Part shown: positions 44,000 to 60,300 of the stretch, piece after piece
Position numbering within the stretch: the stretch's first letter is position 1
How the letters are laid out: every line of letters starts with the position of its first letter
DNA from: Mixophyes australis
Lineage: Eukaryota; Chordata; Amphibia; Anura; Limnodynastidae
Direction: 5' to 3'
Length of the DNA: 64,000 nucleotides
Assembly (NCBI GenBank): GCA_036250195.1
Contig: JAVHZZ010000006.1
Location: 169,094,424 to 169,158,423 of the forward strand
Program-made: the position numbers and the translations under genes
Notes under the pieces: model-generated
What the model was told of the DNA's origin: nothing
Database searches by the model: none
The model's input: only the letters and a program-made list of their open reading frames with translations

Positions 44000-46900
44000 C
44001 ATGATTCATGATTCACGAATCATGATTTTAATCATGAATCATGATTCGATTCATGATTCATGATTCATGAATCATGATTCGATTCATGAATAATGATTCG
44101 ATTCATGATTCATGATTCATGAATCATGATTCGATTCATGAATAATGATTCGATTCATGATTCATGATTCATGAATCATGATTCGATTCATGAATAATGA
44201 TTCGATTCATGATTCATGATTCATGAATCATGATTCGATTCATGATTCAAGAATCATGATTCGATTCATGATTCATGATTCATGATTCATGAATCATGAT
44301 TCGATTCATGAATAATGATTCGATTCATGATTCATGATTCATGAATCATGATTCGATTCATGATTCAAGAATCATGATTCAATTTATGATTCATGATTCA
44401 TGATTCGATTCATGATTTATGATTCAATTCATGTTTCATGATTCATGATTCAAGATTCATGATTCATGATTCATGATTCAATTCATGTTTCATAATTCAT
44501 GATTCAAGATTCATGATTCATGATTCATGATTCATGATTCATGATTCAATTCACGATTCATTTAATGATTCATGATTTATGATTCGATTCATGATTCATG
44601 ATTCATGAATCATGATTTGATTCATGGTTCATGATTCATGAATCATGATTCATGGTTCATGAATCATGATTCGATTCATGAATCATGATTCGATTCATGA
44701 TTCGTGATTCATGAATCATGATTCGATTCATGATTCATGATTCAATTCATGATTCATTTATTGATTCATGATTTATGATTCAATTCATGATTTATGATTC
44801 GATTCATGATTCATGATTCATGAATCATGATTTGATTCATGGTTCATGATTCGATTCATGATTCATGATTCATGAATCATGATTTGATTCATGGTTCATG
44901 ATTCATGAATCATGATTCATGATTCATGAATCATGATTCGATTAATGATTCATGATTCGATCCATGATTCATGATTCATGAATCATGATTCGATTAATGA
45001 TTCATGATTCGATCCATGATTCATGATTCATGAATCATGATTCATGATTCATGAATCATGATTTGATTCATGGTTCATGATTCATGAATCATGATTCGAT
45101 TCATGAATCATGATTTAATTCATGATTCATGATTCAATTCATGATTCATGAATTAATTCATGATTCATGATTCAATTCATGATTCATTTAATGATTCATG
45201 ATTTATGATTCAATTCATGATTTATGATTCGATTCATGATTCGATCCATGAATCATGATTCGATTCATGATTCGTGATTCATGAATCATGATTCGATTCA
45301 TGAATCATGATTCGAGTCATGATTCATGATTCATGAATCATGATTCGATTCATGATTCATGATTCATGAATCATGATTCATGATTCATGAATCATGATTC
45401 ATGATTCATGATTCATGAATCATGATTCGATTCATGATTCATGATTCAATTCATGATTCATGATTCAATTCATGATTCATGATTTAATTCATGATTCATG
45501 ATTCAATTCACGATTTATTTAATGATTCATGATTTATGATTCAATTCATGATTTATGATTCGATTCATGATTCATGATTCATGAATCATGATTTGATTTA
45601 TGATTCATGAATCATGATTCAGGAATCATGATTTGATTTATGATTCATGAATCATGATTCATGATTCATGAATCATGATTCGATTCATGAATCATGATTC
45701 GATTCATGATTCGTGATTCATGAATCATGATTCGATTCATGATTCATGATTCGATTCATGATTCGTGATTCATGAATCATGATTCGATTCATGATTCATG
45801 ATTCATGAATCATGATTCATGATTCATGAATCATGATTCGATTCATGATTTGTGATTCACGAATCATGATTCATGATTCATGAATCATGATTCGATTCAT
45901 GATTTGTGATTCACGAATCATGATTCATGATTCATGAATCATGATTCGATTCATGATTCATGATTCATGAATCATGATTCATGATTCATGAATCATGATT
46001 CATGATTCATGAATCATGATTCGATTCATGATTTGTGATTCACGAATCATGATTCATGATTCATGAATCATGATTCAATTCATGATTCATGATTCATGAA
46101 TCATGATTCGATTCATGATTCATGATTCATGAATCATGATTCGATTCATGAATCATGATTCATAATTCATGATTCATGATTCATGAATCATGATTCATGA
46201 ATCATGATTCATGATTCATGATTCATGAATCATGATTCATGAATCATGAATCATGATTCATGATTCATGATTCATGAATCATGATTCGATTCATGAATCA
46301 TGATTCGATTCATGATTCATGATTCACGAATCATGATTTTAATCATGAATCATGATTTGATTCATGATTCATGATTCACGAATCATGATTTTAATCATGA
46401 ATCATGATTCGATTCATGAATAATGATTCGATTCATGATTCATGATTCATGAATCATGATTCGATTCATGAATAATGATTCGATTCATGATTCATGATTC
46501 TTGAATCATGATTCATGATTCATGAATCATGATTTGATTCATGGTTCATGATTCATGAATCATGATTCGATTCATGAATCATGATTCAATTCATGATTCA
46601 TGATTCAATTCATGATTCATGAATTAATTCATGATTCATGATTCAATTCATGATTCATTTAATGATTCATGATTTATGATTCAATTCATGATTTATGATT
46701 CGATTCATGATTCGATCCATGAATCATGATTCGATTCATGATTCGTGATTCATGAATCATGATTCGATTCATGAATCATGATTCGAGTCATGATTCATGA
46801 TTCATGAATCATGATTCGATTCATGATTCATGATTCATGAATCATGATTCGATTCATGATTCATGATTCAATTCATGATTCATGATTCAATTCATGATTC

Positions 46901-48180
46901 ATGATTTAATTCATGATTCATGATTCAATTCACGATTCATTTAATGATTCATGATTTATGATTCAATTCATGATTTATGATTCGATTCATGATTCATGAT
47001 TCATGAATCATGATTTGATTTATGATTCATGAATCATGATTCATGATTCATGAATCATGATTCGATTCATGAATCATGATTCGATTCATGATTCGTGATT
47101 CATGAATCATGATTCGATTCATGATTCATGATTCATGAATCATGATTCATGATTCATGAATCATGATTCGATTCATGATTCATGATTCATGAATCATGAT
47201 TCATGATTCATGAATCATGATTCGATTCATGATTTGTGATTCACGAATCATGATTCATGATTCATGAATCATGATTCGATTCATGATTCATGATTCATGA
47301 ATCATGATTCATGATTCATGAATCATGATTCATGATTCATGAATCATGATTCATGATTCATGAATCATGATTCGATTCATGATTTGTGATTCACGAATCA
47401 TGATTCATGATTCATGAATCATGATTCAATTCATGATTCATGATTCATGAATCATGATTCGATTCATGATTCATGATTCATGAATCATGATTCGATTCAT
47501 GATTCATGATTCATGAATCATGATTCGATTCATGATTCATGATTCATGAATCATGATTCATGATTCATGATTCATGAATCATGATTCATGATTCATGAAT
47601 CATGATTCATGATTCATGATTCATGAATCATGATTCGATTCATGAATCATGATTCGATTCATGATTCATGATTCACGAATCATGATTTTAATCATGAATC
47701 ATGATTTGATTCATGATTCATGATTCACGAATCATGATTTTAATCATGAATCATGATTCGATTCATGAATAATGATTCGATTCATGATTCATGATTCATG
47801 AATCATGATTCGATTCATGAATAATGATTCGATTCATGATTCATGAATCATGATTCATGATTCATGAATCATGATTTGATTCATGGTTCATGATTCATGA
47901 ATCATGATTCGATTCATGAATCATGATTCAATTCATGATTCATGATTCAATTCATGATTCATGAATTAATTCATGATTCATGATTCAATTCATGATTCAT
48001 TTAATGATTCATGATTTATGATTCAATTCATGATTTATGATTCGATTCATGATTCGATCCATGAATCATGATTCGATTCATGATTCATGATTCATGAATC
48101 ATGATTCGATTCATGAATCATGATTCGATTCATGATTCATGATTCACGAATCATGATTTTAATCATGAATCATGATTTGA
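44000..48180 (+). repeat. Second copy of the 4.3-kb tandem unit
   Basis: Directly follows the first copy in the same orientation. The offset wanders between 4,266 and 4,334, so small gains and losses separate the two while rare variants stay in order. It carries CGAGTC at 45,313 and 46,784 (1,471 bp apart; 1,492 in the first copy). After ATTTTAATC at 48,157 the two copies diverge, the second passing into another ATTCACG-B7-ATTTTAATC module. Confidence 0.82.
44044..44199 (+). repeat. Three exact 52-bp units ending in AATAATG
   Basis: Units at 44,044-44,095, 44,096-44,147 and 44,148-44,199, the counterpart of 39,743-39,898 at an offset of 4,301. Unit number is conserved between the two 4.3-kb copies. 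Confidence 0.88.
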
Positions 48181-51100
48181 TTCATGATTCATGATTCACG
48201 AATCATGATTTTAATCATGAATCATGATTCGATTCATGAATAATGATTCGATTCATGATTCATGATTCATGAATCATGATTCGATTCATGAATAATGATT
48301 CGATTCATGATTCATGATTCATGAATCATGATTCATGATTCATGAATCATGATTTGATTCATGGTTCATGATTCATGAATCATGATTCGATTCATGAATC
48401 ATGATTCAATTCATGATTCATGATTCAATTCATGATTCATGAATTAATTCATGATTCATGATTCAATTCATGATTCATTTAATGATTCATGATTTATGAT
48501 TCAATTCATGATTTATGATTCGATTCATGATTCGATCCATGAATCATGATTCGATTCATGATTCGTGATTCATGAATCATGATTCGATTCATGAATCATG
48601 ATTCGAGTCATGATTCATGATTCATGAATCATGATTCGATTCATGATTCATGATTCATGAATCATGATTCGATTCATGATTCATGATTCAATTCATGATT
48701 CATGATTCAATTCATGATTCATGATTTAATTCATGATTCATGATTCAATTCACGATTCATTTAATGATTCATGATTTATGATTCAATTCATGATTTATGA
48801 TTCGATTCATGATTCATGATTCATGAATCATGATTTGATTTATGATTCATGAATCATGATTCATGATTCATGAATCATGATTCGATTCATGAATCATGAT
48901 TCGATTCATGATTCGTGATTCATGAATCATGATTCGATTCATGATTCATGATTCATGAATCATGATTCATGATTCATGAATCATGATTCGATTCATGATT
49001 TGTGATTCACGAATCATGATTCATGATTCATGAATCATGATTCGATTCATGATTTGTGATTCACGAATCATGATTCATGATTCATGAATCATGATTCGAT
49101 TCATGATTTGTGATTCACGAATCATGATTCGATTCATGAATCATGATTCAATTCATGATTCATGATTCATGAATCATGATTCGATTCATGATTCATGATT
49201 CATGAATCATGATTCGATTCATGATTCATGATTCACGAATCATGATTTTAATCATGAATCATGATTTGATTCATGATTCATGATTCACGAATCATGATTT
49301 TAATCATGAATCATGATTCGATTCATGAATAATGATTCGATTCATGATTCATGATTCATGAATCATGATTCATGATTCATGAATAATGATTCGATTCATG
49401 ATTCATGATTCATGAATCATGATTCATGATTCATGAATCATGATTTGATTCATGGTTCATGATTCATGAATCATGATTCGATTCATGAATCATGATTCAA
49501 TTCATGATTCATGATTCAATTCATGATTCATGAATTAATTCATGATTCATGATTCAATTCATGATTCATTTAATGATTCATGATTTATGATTCAATTCAT
49601 GATTTATGATTCGATTCATGATTCGATCCATGAATCATGATTCGATTCATGATTCATGATTCATGAATCATGATTCGATTCATGAATCATGATTCGATTC
49701 ATGATTCATGATTCACGAATAATGATTTTAATCATGAATCATGATTTGATTCATGATTCATGATTCACGAATCATGATTTTAATCATGAATCATGATTCG
49801 ATTCATGAATAATGATTCGATTCATGATTCATGATTCATGAATCATGATTTGATTCATGAATAATGATTCGATTCATGATTCATGATTCATGAATCATGA
49901 TTCATGATTCATGAATCATGATTTGATTCATGGTTCATGATTCATGAATCATGATTCGATTCATGAATCATGATTCAATTCATGATTCATGATTCAATTC
50001 ATGATTCATGAATTAATTCATGATTCATGATTCAATTCATGATTCATTTAATGATTCATGATTTATGATTCAATTCATGATTTATGATTCGATTCATGAT
50101 TCGATCCATGAATCATGATTCGATTCATGATTCGTGATTCATGAATCATGATTCGATTCATGAATCATGATTCGAGTCATGATTCATGATTCATGAATCA
50201 TGATTCGATTCATGATTCATGATTCATGAATCATGATTCATGATTCATGAATCATGATTCATGATTCATGATTCATGAATCATGATTCGATTCATGATTC
50301 ATGATTCAATTCATGATTCATGATTCAATTCATGATTCATGATTTAATTCATGATTCATGATTCAATTCACGATTCATTTAATGATTCATGATTTATGAT
50401 TCAATTCATGATTTATGATTCGATTCATGATTCATGATTCATGAATCATGATTTGATTTATGATTCATGAATCATGATTCATGATTCATGAATCATGATT
50501 CGATTCATGAATCATGATTCGATTCATGATTCGTGATTCATGAATCATGATTCGATTCATGATTCATGATTCATGAATCATGATTCATGATTCATGAATC
50601 ATGATTCGATTCATGATTTGTGATTCACGAATCATGATTCATGATTCATGAATCATGATTCGATTCATGATTCATGATTCATGAATCATGATTCATGATT
50701 CATGAATCATGATTCATGATTCATGAATCATGATTCGATTCATGATTTGTGATTCACGAATCATGATTCATGATTCATGAATCATGATTCGATTCATGAT
50801 TCATGATTCATGAATCATGATTCATGATTCATGATTCATGAATCATGATTCATGATTCATGAATCATGATTCATGATTCATGATTCACGAATCATGATTC
50901 GATTCATGATTCATGATTCACGAATCATGATTTTAATCATGAATCATGATTTGATTCATGATTCATGATTCACGAATCATGATTTTAATCATGAATCATG
51001 ATTCGATTCATGAATAATGATTCGATTCATGATTCATGATTCATGAATCATGATTCGATTCATGAATAATGATTCGATTCATGATTCATGATTCATGAAT

Positions 51101-51290
51101 CATGATTCGATTCATGAATAATGATTCGATTCATGATTCATGATTCATGAATCATGATTCGATTCATGATTCAAGAATCATGATTCGATTCATGATTCAT
51201 GATTCATGATTCATGAATCATGAATCGAATCATGAATAATGATTCGATTCATGATTCATGATTCATGAATCATGATTCGATTCATTATTC
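48180..51290 (+). repeat. 1.5-1.8-kb tandem units
   Basis: A continuation of the material in the 4.3-kb copies. CGAGTC recurs at 46,784, 48,604 and 50,173 (1,820 and 1,569 bp apart), each followed by ATTTAATTC, CACGATTCATTTAATG and ATTTGTG-ATTCACG modules in the same order. Paired ATTTTAATC markers open each unit. Near 51,226 a single CGAAT marks a short orientation switch next to an AATAATG module. Confidence 0.7.
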
Positions 51291-54200
51291 AAGAATCATG
51301 ATTCAATTTATGATTCATGATTCATGATTCGATTCATGATTTATGATTCAATTCATGATTCATGATTTAATTCATGATTCATGATTCAATTCACGATTCA
51401 TTTAATGATTCATGATTTATGATTCAATTCATGATTTATGATTCGATTCATGATTCATGATTCATGAATCATGATTTGATTTATGATTCATGATTCATGA
51501 ATCATGATTCATGAATCATGATTCGATTTATGAATCATGATTCGATTCATGAATCATGATTCGATTCATGATTCATGATTCATGAATCATGATTCGATTC
51601 TTGATTCATGATTCATGAATCATAATTCGATTCATGATTCATGATTCATGAATCATGATTCATTTAATGATTCATGATTTATGATTCAATTTATGAATCA
51701 TGATTCGATTCATGAATCATGATTCGATCCATGATTCGTGATTCATGAATCATGATTCGATTCATGAATCATGATTCGATTCATGATTCATGATTCATGA
51801 ATCATGATTCGATTCATGATTCATGATTCATGAATCATGATTCGATTCATGATTCATGATTTATGATTCAATTAATAATTTATGATTCGATTCATGATTC
51901 ATGATTCGATTCATGATTCATGATTCATGAATCATGATTCGATTCATGATTCATGATTCATAATTCATGATTCGATTCATGATTCATGATTCATGAATCA
52001 TGATTCAATTCATGATTCAAGATTCATGATTCGATTCATGATTCATGATTCATGATTCGATTCATGATTCATGATTCATGAATCATGATTCGATTCATGA
52101 TTCATGATTCATGATTCGATTCATGATTCATGATTCATGAATCATGATTCGATTCATGATTCATGATTCATGAATCATGATTCGATTCATGATTCATGAT
52201 TCATGAATCATGATTCGATTCATGATTCATGATTCATGAATCATGATTCGATTCATTATTCATGATTCATGAATCATGATTCGATTCATTATTCATGATT
52301 CATGAATCATGATTCATGAATCATGAATCATGATTCGATTCATGAATCATGATTCGATTCATGATTCATGATTCATGAATCATGATTCGATTCATGAATA
52401 ATGATTCGATTCATGATTCATGATTCATGAATCATGATTCATGATTCATGAATCATGATTCGATTCATGAATCATGATTCGATTCATGATTCATGATTCA
52501 TGAATCATGATTCGATTCATGAATAATGATTCGATTCATGATTCATGATTCATGATTCATGAATCATGATTCGATTCATGAATAATGATTCGATTCATGA
52601 TTCATGATTCATGATTCATGAATCATGATTCGATTCATGAATAATGATTCGATTCATGATTCATGATTCATGAATCATGATTCGATTCATGATTCAAGAA
52701 TCATGATTCAATTTATGATTCATGATTCATGATTCGATTCATGATTTATGATTCAATTCATGTTTCATGATTCATGATTCAAGATTCATGATTTATGATT
52801 CAATTCATGTTTCATGATTCATGATTCAAGATTCATGATTCATGATTCATGATTCATGATTCAATTCACGATTCATTTAATGATTCATGATTTATGATTC
52901 AATTCATGATTTTTGATTCGATTCATGATTCATGATTCATGAATCATGATTTGATTTATGATTCATAATTCATGAATCATGATTCATGAATCATGATTCG
53001 ATTCATGAATCATGATTCGATTCATGATTCGTGATTCATGAATCATGATTCGATTTATGAATCATGATTCGATTCATGAATCATGATTCGATTCATGATT
53101 CATGATTTATGAATCATGATTCGATTCATGATTCATGAATCATGATTCGATTCATGATTCATGATTCATGAATCATGATTCATTTAATGATTCATGATTT
53201 ATGATTCAATTCATGATTTATGATTCGATTCATGATTTATGATTCGATTCATGATTCATGATTCATGAATCATGATTCGATTCATGAATCATGATTCGAT
53301 CCATGATTCGTGATTCATGAATCATGATTCGATTCATGAATCATGATTCGATTCATGATTCATGATTCATGAATCATGATTCGATTCATGATTCATGATT
53401 CATGAATCATGATTCGATTCATGATTCATGATTTATGATTCAATTCATAATTTATGATTCGATTCATGATTCATGATTCGATTCATGATTCATGATTCAT
53501 GAATCATGATTCGATTCATGATTCATGATTCATAATTCATGATTCGATTCATGATTCATGATTCATGAATCATGATTCAATTCATGATTCAAGATACATG
53601 ATTCGATTCATGATTCATGATTCATGATTCGATTCATGATTCATGATTCATGAATCATGATTCGATTCATGATTCATGATTCATGAATCATGATTCGATT
53701 CATTATTCATGATTCATGAATCATGACTCATGATTCATGAATCATGATTCGATTCATGAATCATGATTCGATTCATGATTCGTGATTCATGAATCATGAT
53801 TCGATTCATGATTCGTGATTCATGAATCATGATTCATGATTCATGAATCATGATTCGATTCATGATTCGTGATTCACGAATCATGATTCATGATTCATGA
53901 ATCATGATTCGATTCATGATTCATGATTCATGAATCATGATTCGATTCATGATTCATGATTCATGAATCATGATTCGATTCATGATTCATGATTCATGAA
54001 TCATGATTCGATTCATGATTCGTGATTCACGAATCATGATTCATGATTCATGAATCATGATTCGATTCATGATTCATGATTCATGAATCATGATTCGATT
54101 CATGATTCATGATTCATGAATCATGATTCGATTCATGATTCATGATTCATGAATCATGATTCGATTCATGATTCATGATTCATGAATCATGATTCATGAT

Positions 54201-54330
54201 TCATGAATCATGATTCATGATTCATGATTCATGAATCATGATTCGATTCATGAATCATGATTCGATTCATGAATCATGATTCGATTCATGATTCATGATT
54301 CACGAATCATGATTTTAATCATGAATCATG

Positions 54331-54538
54331 ATTCGATTCATGATTCATGATTCATGAATCATGATTCGATTCATGAATAATGATTCGATTCATGATTCAT
54401 GATTCATGAATCATGATTCGATTCATGAATAATGATTCGATTCATGATTCATGATTCATGAATCATGATTCGATTCATGAATAATGATTCGATTCATGAT
54501 TCATGATTCATGAATCATGATTCGATTCATGAATAATG
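54331..54538 (+). repeat. Four exact 52-bp units ending in AATAATG
   Basis: Units at 54,331, 54,383, 54,435 and 54,487. A fifth unit starts at 54,539 but ends in ATTCAAG. In the next 6-kb copy the matching array (about 60,979-61,134) has three AATAATG units, which accounts for 52 bp of the offset change from 6,648 to 6,596. Confidence 0.9.
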
Positions 54539-57160
54539 ATTCGATTCATGATTCATGATTCATGAATCATGATTCGATTCATGATTCAAGAATCATGATT
54601 CGATTCATGATTCATGATTCATGATTCATGAATCATGATTCGATTCATGAATAATGATTCGATTCATGATTCATGATTCATGAATCATGATTCGATTCAT
54701 GATTCAAGAATCATGATTCAATTTATGATTCATGATTCATGATTCGATTCATGATTTATGATTCAATTCATGTTTCATGATTCATGATTCAAGATTCATG
54801 ATTCATGATTCATGATTCAATTCATGTTTCATAATTCATGATTCAAGATTCATGATTCATGATTCATGATTCATGATTCATGATTCAATTCACGATTCAT
54901 TTAATGATTCATGATTTATGATTCGATTCATGATTCATGATTCATGAATCATGATTTGATTCATGGTTCATGATTCATGAATCATGATTCATGGTTCATG
55001 AATCATGATTCATGATTCATGATTCATGAATCATGATTCGATTCATGAATCATGATTCGATTCATGATTCATGATTCACGAATCATGATTTTAATCATGA
55101 ATCATGATTCGATTCATGATTCATGATTCATGAATCATGATTCGATTCATGAATAATGATTCGATTCATGATTCATGATTCATGAATCATGATTCGATTC
55201 ATGAATAATGATTCGATTCATGATTCATGATTCATGAATCATGATTCGATTCATGAATAATGATTCGATTCATGATTCATGATTCATGAATCATGATTCG
55301 ATTCATGATTCAAGAATCATGATTCGATTCATGATTCATGATTCATGATTCATGAATCATGATTCGATTCATGAATAATGATTCGATTCATGATTCATGA
55401 TTCATGAATCATGATTCGATTCATGATTCAAGAATCATGATTCAATTTATGATTCATGATTCATGATTCGATTCATGATTTATGATTCAATTCATGTTTC
55501 ATGATTCATGATTCAAGATTCATGATTCATGATTCATGATTCATGATTCAATTCATGTTTCATAATTCATGATTCAAGATTCATGATTCATGATTCATGA
55601 TTCATGATTCATGATTCAATTCACGATTCATTTAATGATTCATGATTTATGATTCGATTCATGATTCATGATTCATGAATCATGATTTGATTCATGGTTC
55701 ATGATTCATGAATCATGATTCATGGTTCATGAATCATGATTCGATTCATGAATCATGATTCGATTCATGATTCGTGATTCATGAATCATGATTCGATTCA
55801 TGATTCATGATTCAATTCATGATTCATTTATTGATTCATGATTTATGATTCAATTCATGATTTATGATTCGATTCATGATTCATGATTCATGAATCATGA
55901 TTTGATTCATGGTTCATGATTCGATTCATGATTCATGATTCATGAATCATGATTTGATTCATGGTTCATGATTCATGAATCATGATTCATGATTCATGAA
56001 TCATGATTCGATTAATGATTCATGATTCGATCCATGATTCATGATTCATGAATCATGATTCGATTAATGATTCATGATTCGATCCATGATTCATGATTCA
56101 TGAATCATGATTCATGATTCATGAATCATGATTTGATTCATGGTTCATGATTCATGAATCATGATTCGATTCATGAATCATGATTCAATTCATGATTCAT
56201 GATTCAATTCATGATTCATGAATTAATTCATGATTCATGATTCAATTCATGATTCATTTAATGATTCATGATTTATGATTCAATTCATGATTTATGATTC
56301 GATTCATGATTCGATCCATGAATCATGATTCGATTCATGATTCGTGATTCATGAATCATGATTCGATTCATGAATCATGATTCGATTCATGAATCATGAT
56401 TCGAGTCATGATTCATGATTCATGAATCATGATTCGATTCATGATTCATGATTCATGAATCATGATTCATGATTCATGAATCATGATTCGATTCATGATT
56501 CATGATTCAATTCATGATTCATGATTCAATTCATGATTCATGATTTAATTCATGATTCATGATTCAATTCACGATTCATTTAATGATTCATGATTTATGA
56601 TTCAATTCATGATTTATGATTCGATTCATGATTCATGATTCATGAATCATGATTTGATTTATGATTCATGAATCATGATTCATGATTCATGAATCATGAT
56701 TCGATTCATGAATCATGATTCGATTCATGATTCGTGATTCATGAATCATGATTCGATTCATGATTCATGATTCATGAATCATGATTCATGATTCATGAAT
56801 CATGATTCGATTCATGATTTGTGATTCACGAATCATGATTCATGATTCATGAATCATGATTCGATTCATGATTCATGATTCATGAATCATGATTCATGAT
56901 TCATGAATCATGATTCATGATTCATGAATCATGATTCGATTCATGATTTGTGATTCACGAATCATGATTCATGATTCATGAATCATGATTCAATTCATGA
57001 TTCATGATTCATGAATCATGATTCGATTCATGAATCATGATTCAATTCATGATTCATGATTCAATTCATGATTCATGAATTAATTCATGATTCATGATTC
57101 AATTCATGATTCATGAATCATGATTCATGATTCATGAATCATGATTCGATTCATGATTTG

Positions 57161-57200
57161 TGATTCATTATCATTATTCATGAATCGAATCATGATTCAT
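57161..57200. repeat. Irregular ATTATCATTATTC stretch with an inverted module
   Basis: Normal 7/5 phase is lost for about 12 bp (ATTATCATTATTC at 57,165), followed by CGAAT at 57,186 in inverted sense, and normal orientation resumes near 57,195. It is one of the few places that does not parse cleanly. It is present in both 6-kb copies (again at 63,742-63,777, offset 6,577), so it arose before that duplication. Confidence 0.75.
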
Positions 57201-57309
57201 AATTCATGATCCGATTCATGATTCATGATTCATGAATCATGATTCAATTCATGATTCAAGATTCATGATTCGATTCATGATTCATGAATCATGATTCGAT
57301 TCATGATTC

Positions 57310-60300
57310 AAGAATCATGATTCAATTTATGATTCATGATTCATGATTCGATTCATGATTTATGATTCAATTCATGATTCATGATTTAATTCATGATTCA
57401 TGATTCAATTCACGATTCATTTAATGATTCATGATTTATGATTCAATTCATGATTTATGATTCGATTCATGATTCATGATTCATGAATCATGATTTGATT
57501 TATGATTCATGATTCATGAATCATGATTCATGAATCATGATTCGATTTATGAATCATGATTCGATTCATGAATCATGATTCGATTCATGATTCATGATTC
57601 ATGAATCATGATTCGATTCTTGATTCATGATTCATGAATCATAATTCGATTCATGATTCATGATTCATGAATCATGATTCATTTAATGATTCATGATTTA
57701 TGATTCAATTTATGAATCATGATTCGATTCATGAATCATGATTCGATCCATGATTCGTGATTCATGAATCATGATTCGATTCATGAATCATGATTCGATT
57801 CATGATTCATGATTCATGAATCATGATTCGATTCATGATTCATGATTCATGAATCATGATTCGATTCATGATTCATGATTTATGATTCAATTAATAATTT
57901 ATGATTCGATTCATGATTCATGATTCGATTCATGATTCATGATTCATGAATCATGATTCGATTCATGATTCATGATTCATAATTCATGATTCGATTCATG
58001 ATTCATGATTCATGAATCATGATTCAATTCATGATTCAAGATTCATGATTCGATTCATGATTCATGATTCATGATTCGATTCATGATTCATGATTCATGA
58101 ATCATGATTCGATTCATGATTCATGATTCATGATTCGATTCATGATTCATGATTCATGAATCATGATTCGATTCATGATTCATGAATCATGATTCGATTC
58201 ATGATTCATGATTCATGAATCATGATTCGATTCATGATTCATGATTCATGAATCATGATTCGATTCATTATTCATGATTCATGAATCATGATTCGATTCA
58301 TTATTCATGATTCATGAATCATGATTCATGATTCATGAATCATGATTCGATTCATGAATCATGATTCGATTCATGATTCATGATTCATGAATCATGATTC
58401 GATTTATGAATAATGATTCGATTCATGATTCATGATTCATGATTCATGAATCATGATTCGATTCATGAATAATGATTCGATTCATGATTCATGATTCATG
58501 ATTCATGAATCATGATTCGATTCATGAATAATGATTCGATTCATGATTCATGATTCATGAATCATGATTCGATTCATGATTCAAGAATCATGATTCAATT
58601 TATGATTCATGATTCATGATTCGATTCATGATTTATGATTCAATTCATGTTTCATGATTCATGATTCAAGATTCATGATTTATGATTCAATTCATGTTTC
58701 ATGATTCATGATTCAAGATTCATGATTCATGATTCATGATTCATGATTCAATTCACGATTCATTTAATGATTCATGATTTATGATTCAATTCATGATTTT
58801 TGATTCGATTCATGATTCATGATTCATGAATCATGATTTGATTTATGATTCATGATTCATGAATCATGATTCATGAATCATGATTCGATTCATGAATCAT
58901 GATTCGATTCATGATTCGTGATTCATGAATCATGATTCGATTTATGAATCATGATTCGATTCATGAATCATGATTCGATTCATGATTCATGATTTATGAA
59001 TCATGATTCGATTCATGATTCATGATTCATGAATCATGATTCGATTCATGATTCATGATTCATGAATCATGATTCATTTAATGATTCATGATTTATGATT
59101 CAATTCATGATTTATGATTCGATTCATGATTCATGATTCGATCCATGATTCATGATTCATGAATCATGATTCGATTCATGAATCATGATTCGATCCATGA
59201 TTCGTGATTCATGAATCATGATTCGATTCATGAATCATGATTCGATTCATGATTCATGATTCATGAATCATGATTCGATTCATGATTCATGATTCATGAA
59301 TCATGATTCGATTCATGATTCTTGATTTATGATTCAATTCATAATTTATGATTCGATTCATGATTCATGATTCGATTCATGATTCATGATTCATGAATCA
59401 TGATTCGATTCATGATTCATGATTCATAATTCATGATTCGATTCATGATTCATGATTCATGAATCATGATTCAATTCATGATTCAAGATTCATGATTCGA
59501 TTCATGATTCATGATTCATGATTCGATTCATGATTCATGATTCATGAATCATGATTCGATTCATGATTCATGATTCATGAATCATGATTCGATTCATTAT
59601 TCATGATTCATGAATCATGACTCATGATTCATGAATCATGATTCGATTCATGAATCATGATTCGATTCATGATTCGTGATTCATGAATCATGATTCGATT
59701 CATGATTCGTGATTCATGAATCATGATTCATGATTCATGAATCATGATTCGATTCATGATTCGTGATTCACGAATCATGATTCATGATTCATGATTCGTG
59801 ATTCACGAATCATGATTCATGATTCATGAATCATGATTCGATTCATGATTCATGATTCATGAATCATGATTCGATTCATGATTCGTGATTCACGAATCAT
59901 GATTCATGAATCATGATTCGATTCATGATTCATGATTCATGAATCATGATTCGATTCATGATTCATGATTCATGAATCATGATTCGATTCATGATTCATG
60001 ATTCATGAATCATGATTCGATTCATGATTCATGATTCATGAATCATGATTCGATTCATTATTCATGATTCATGAATCATGACTCATGATTCATGAATCAT
60101 GATTCGATTCATGAATCATGATTTGATTCATGATTCGATTCATGATTCATGATTCATGATTCGATTCATGATTCATGATTCATGAATCATGATTCGATTC
60201 ATGATTCATGATTCATGAATCATGATTCGATTCATTATTCATGATTCATGAATCATGACTCATGATTCATGAATCATGATTCGATTCATGAATCATGATT

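Larger units (their letters stand above)
51291..57309 (+). repeat. First full copy of a 6.0-kb tandem unit
   Basis: Unit boundaries are set for convenience at the ATTCAAG-AATCATG-ATTCAATTT landmark (51,291, 57,310, 63,939). Anchors to the next copy are ATTCTTG near 51,596 versus 57,615 (6,019), TGTTTC at 52,761 versus 58,648 (5,887), TGACTCA at 53,724 versus 59,618 (5,894), ATTTTAATC at 54,313 versus 60,961 (6,648), TTTCATAATTC at 54,827 versus 61,430 and 55,558 versus 62,161 (6,603), and CGAGTC at 56,402 versus 62,979 (6,577). Inside it, about 54,313-55,088 is followed by a 776-bp tandem copy. The second half (54.3-57.2 kb) resembles the 39.7-43-kb unit, so it is a composite. Confidence 0.82.

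Noticed and set aside
57165..57180. Relic of a foreign insertion at ATTATCATTATTC
   Set aside because: All its bases can be derived from truncated ATTCATG/AATCATG modules with small deletions; it has no flanking target duplication or foreign sequence.
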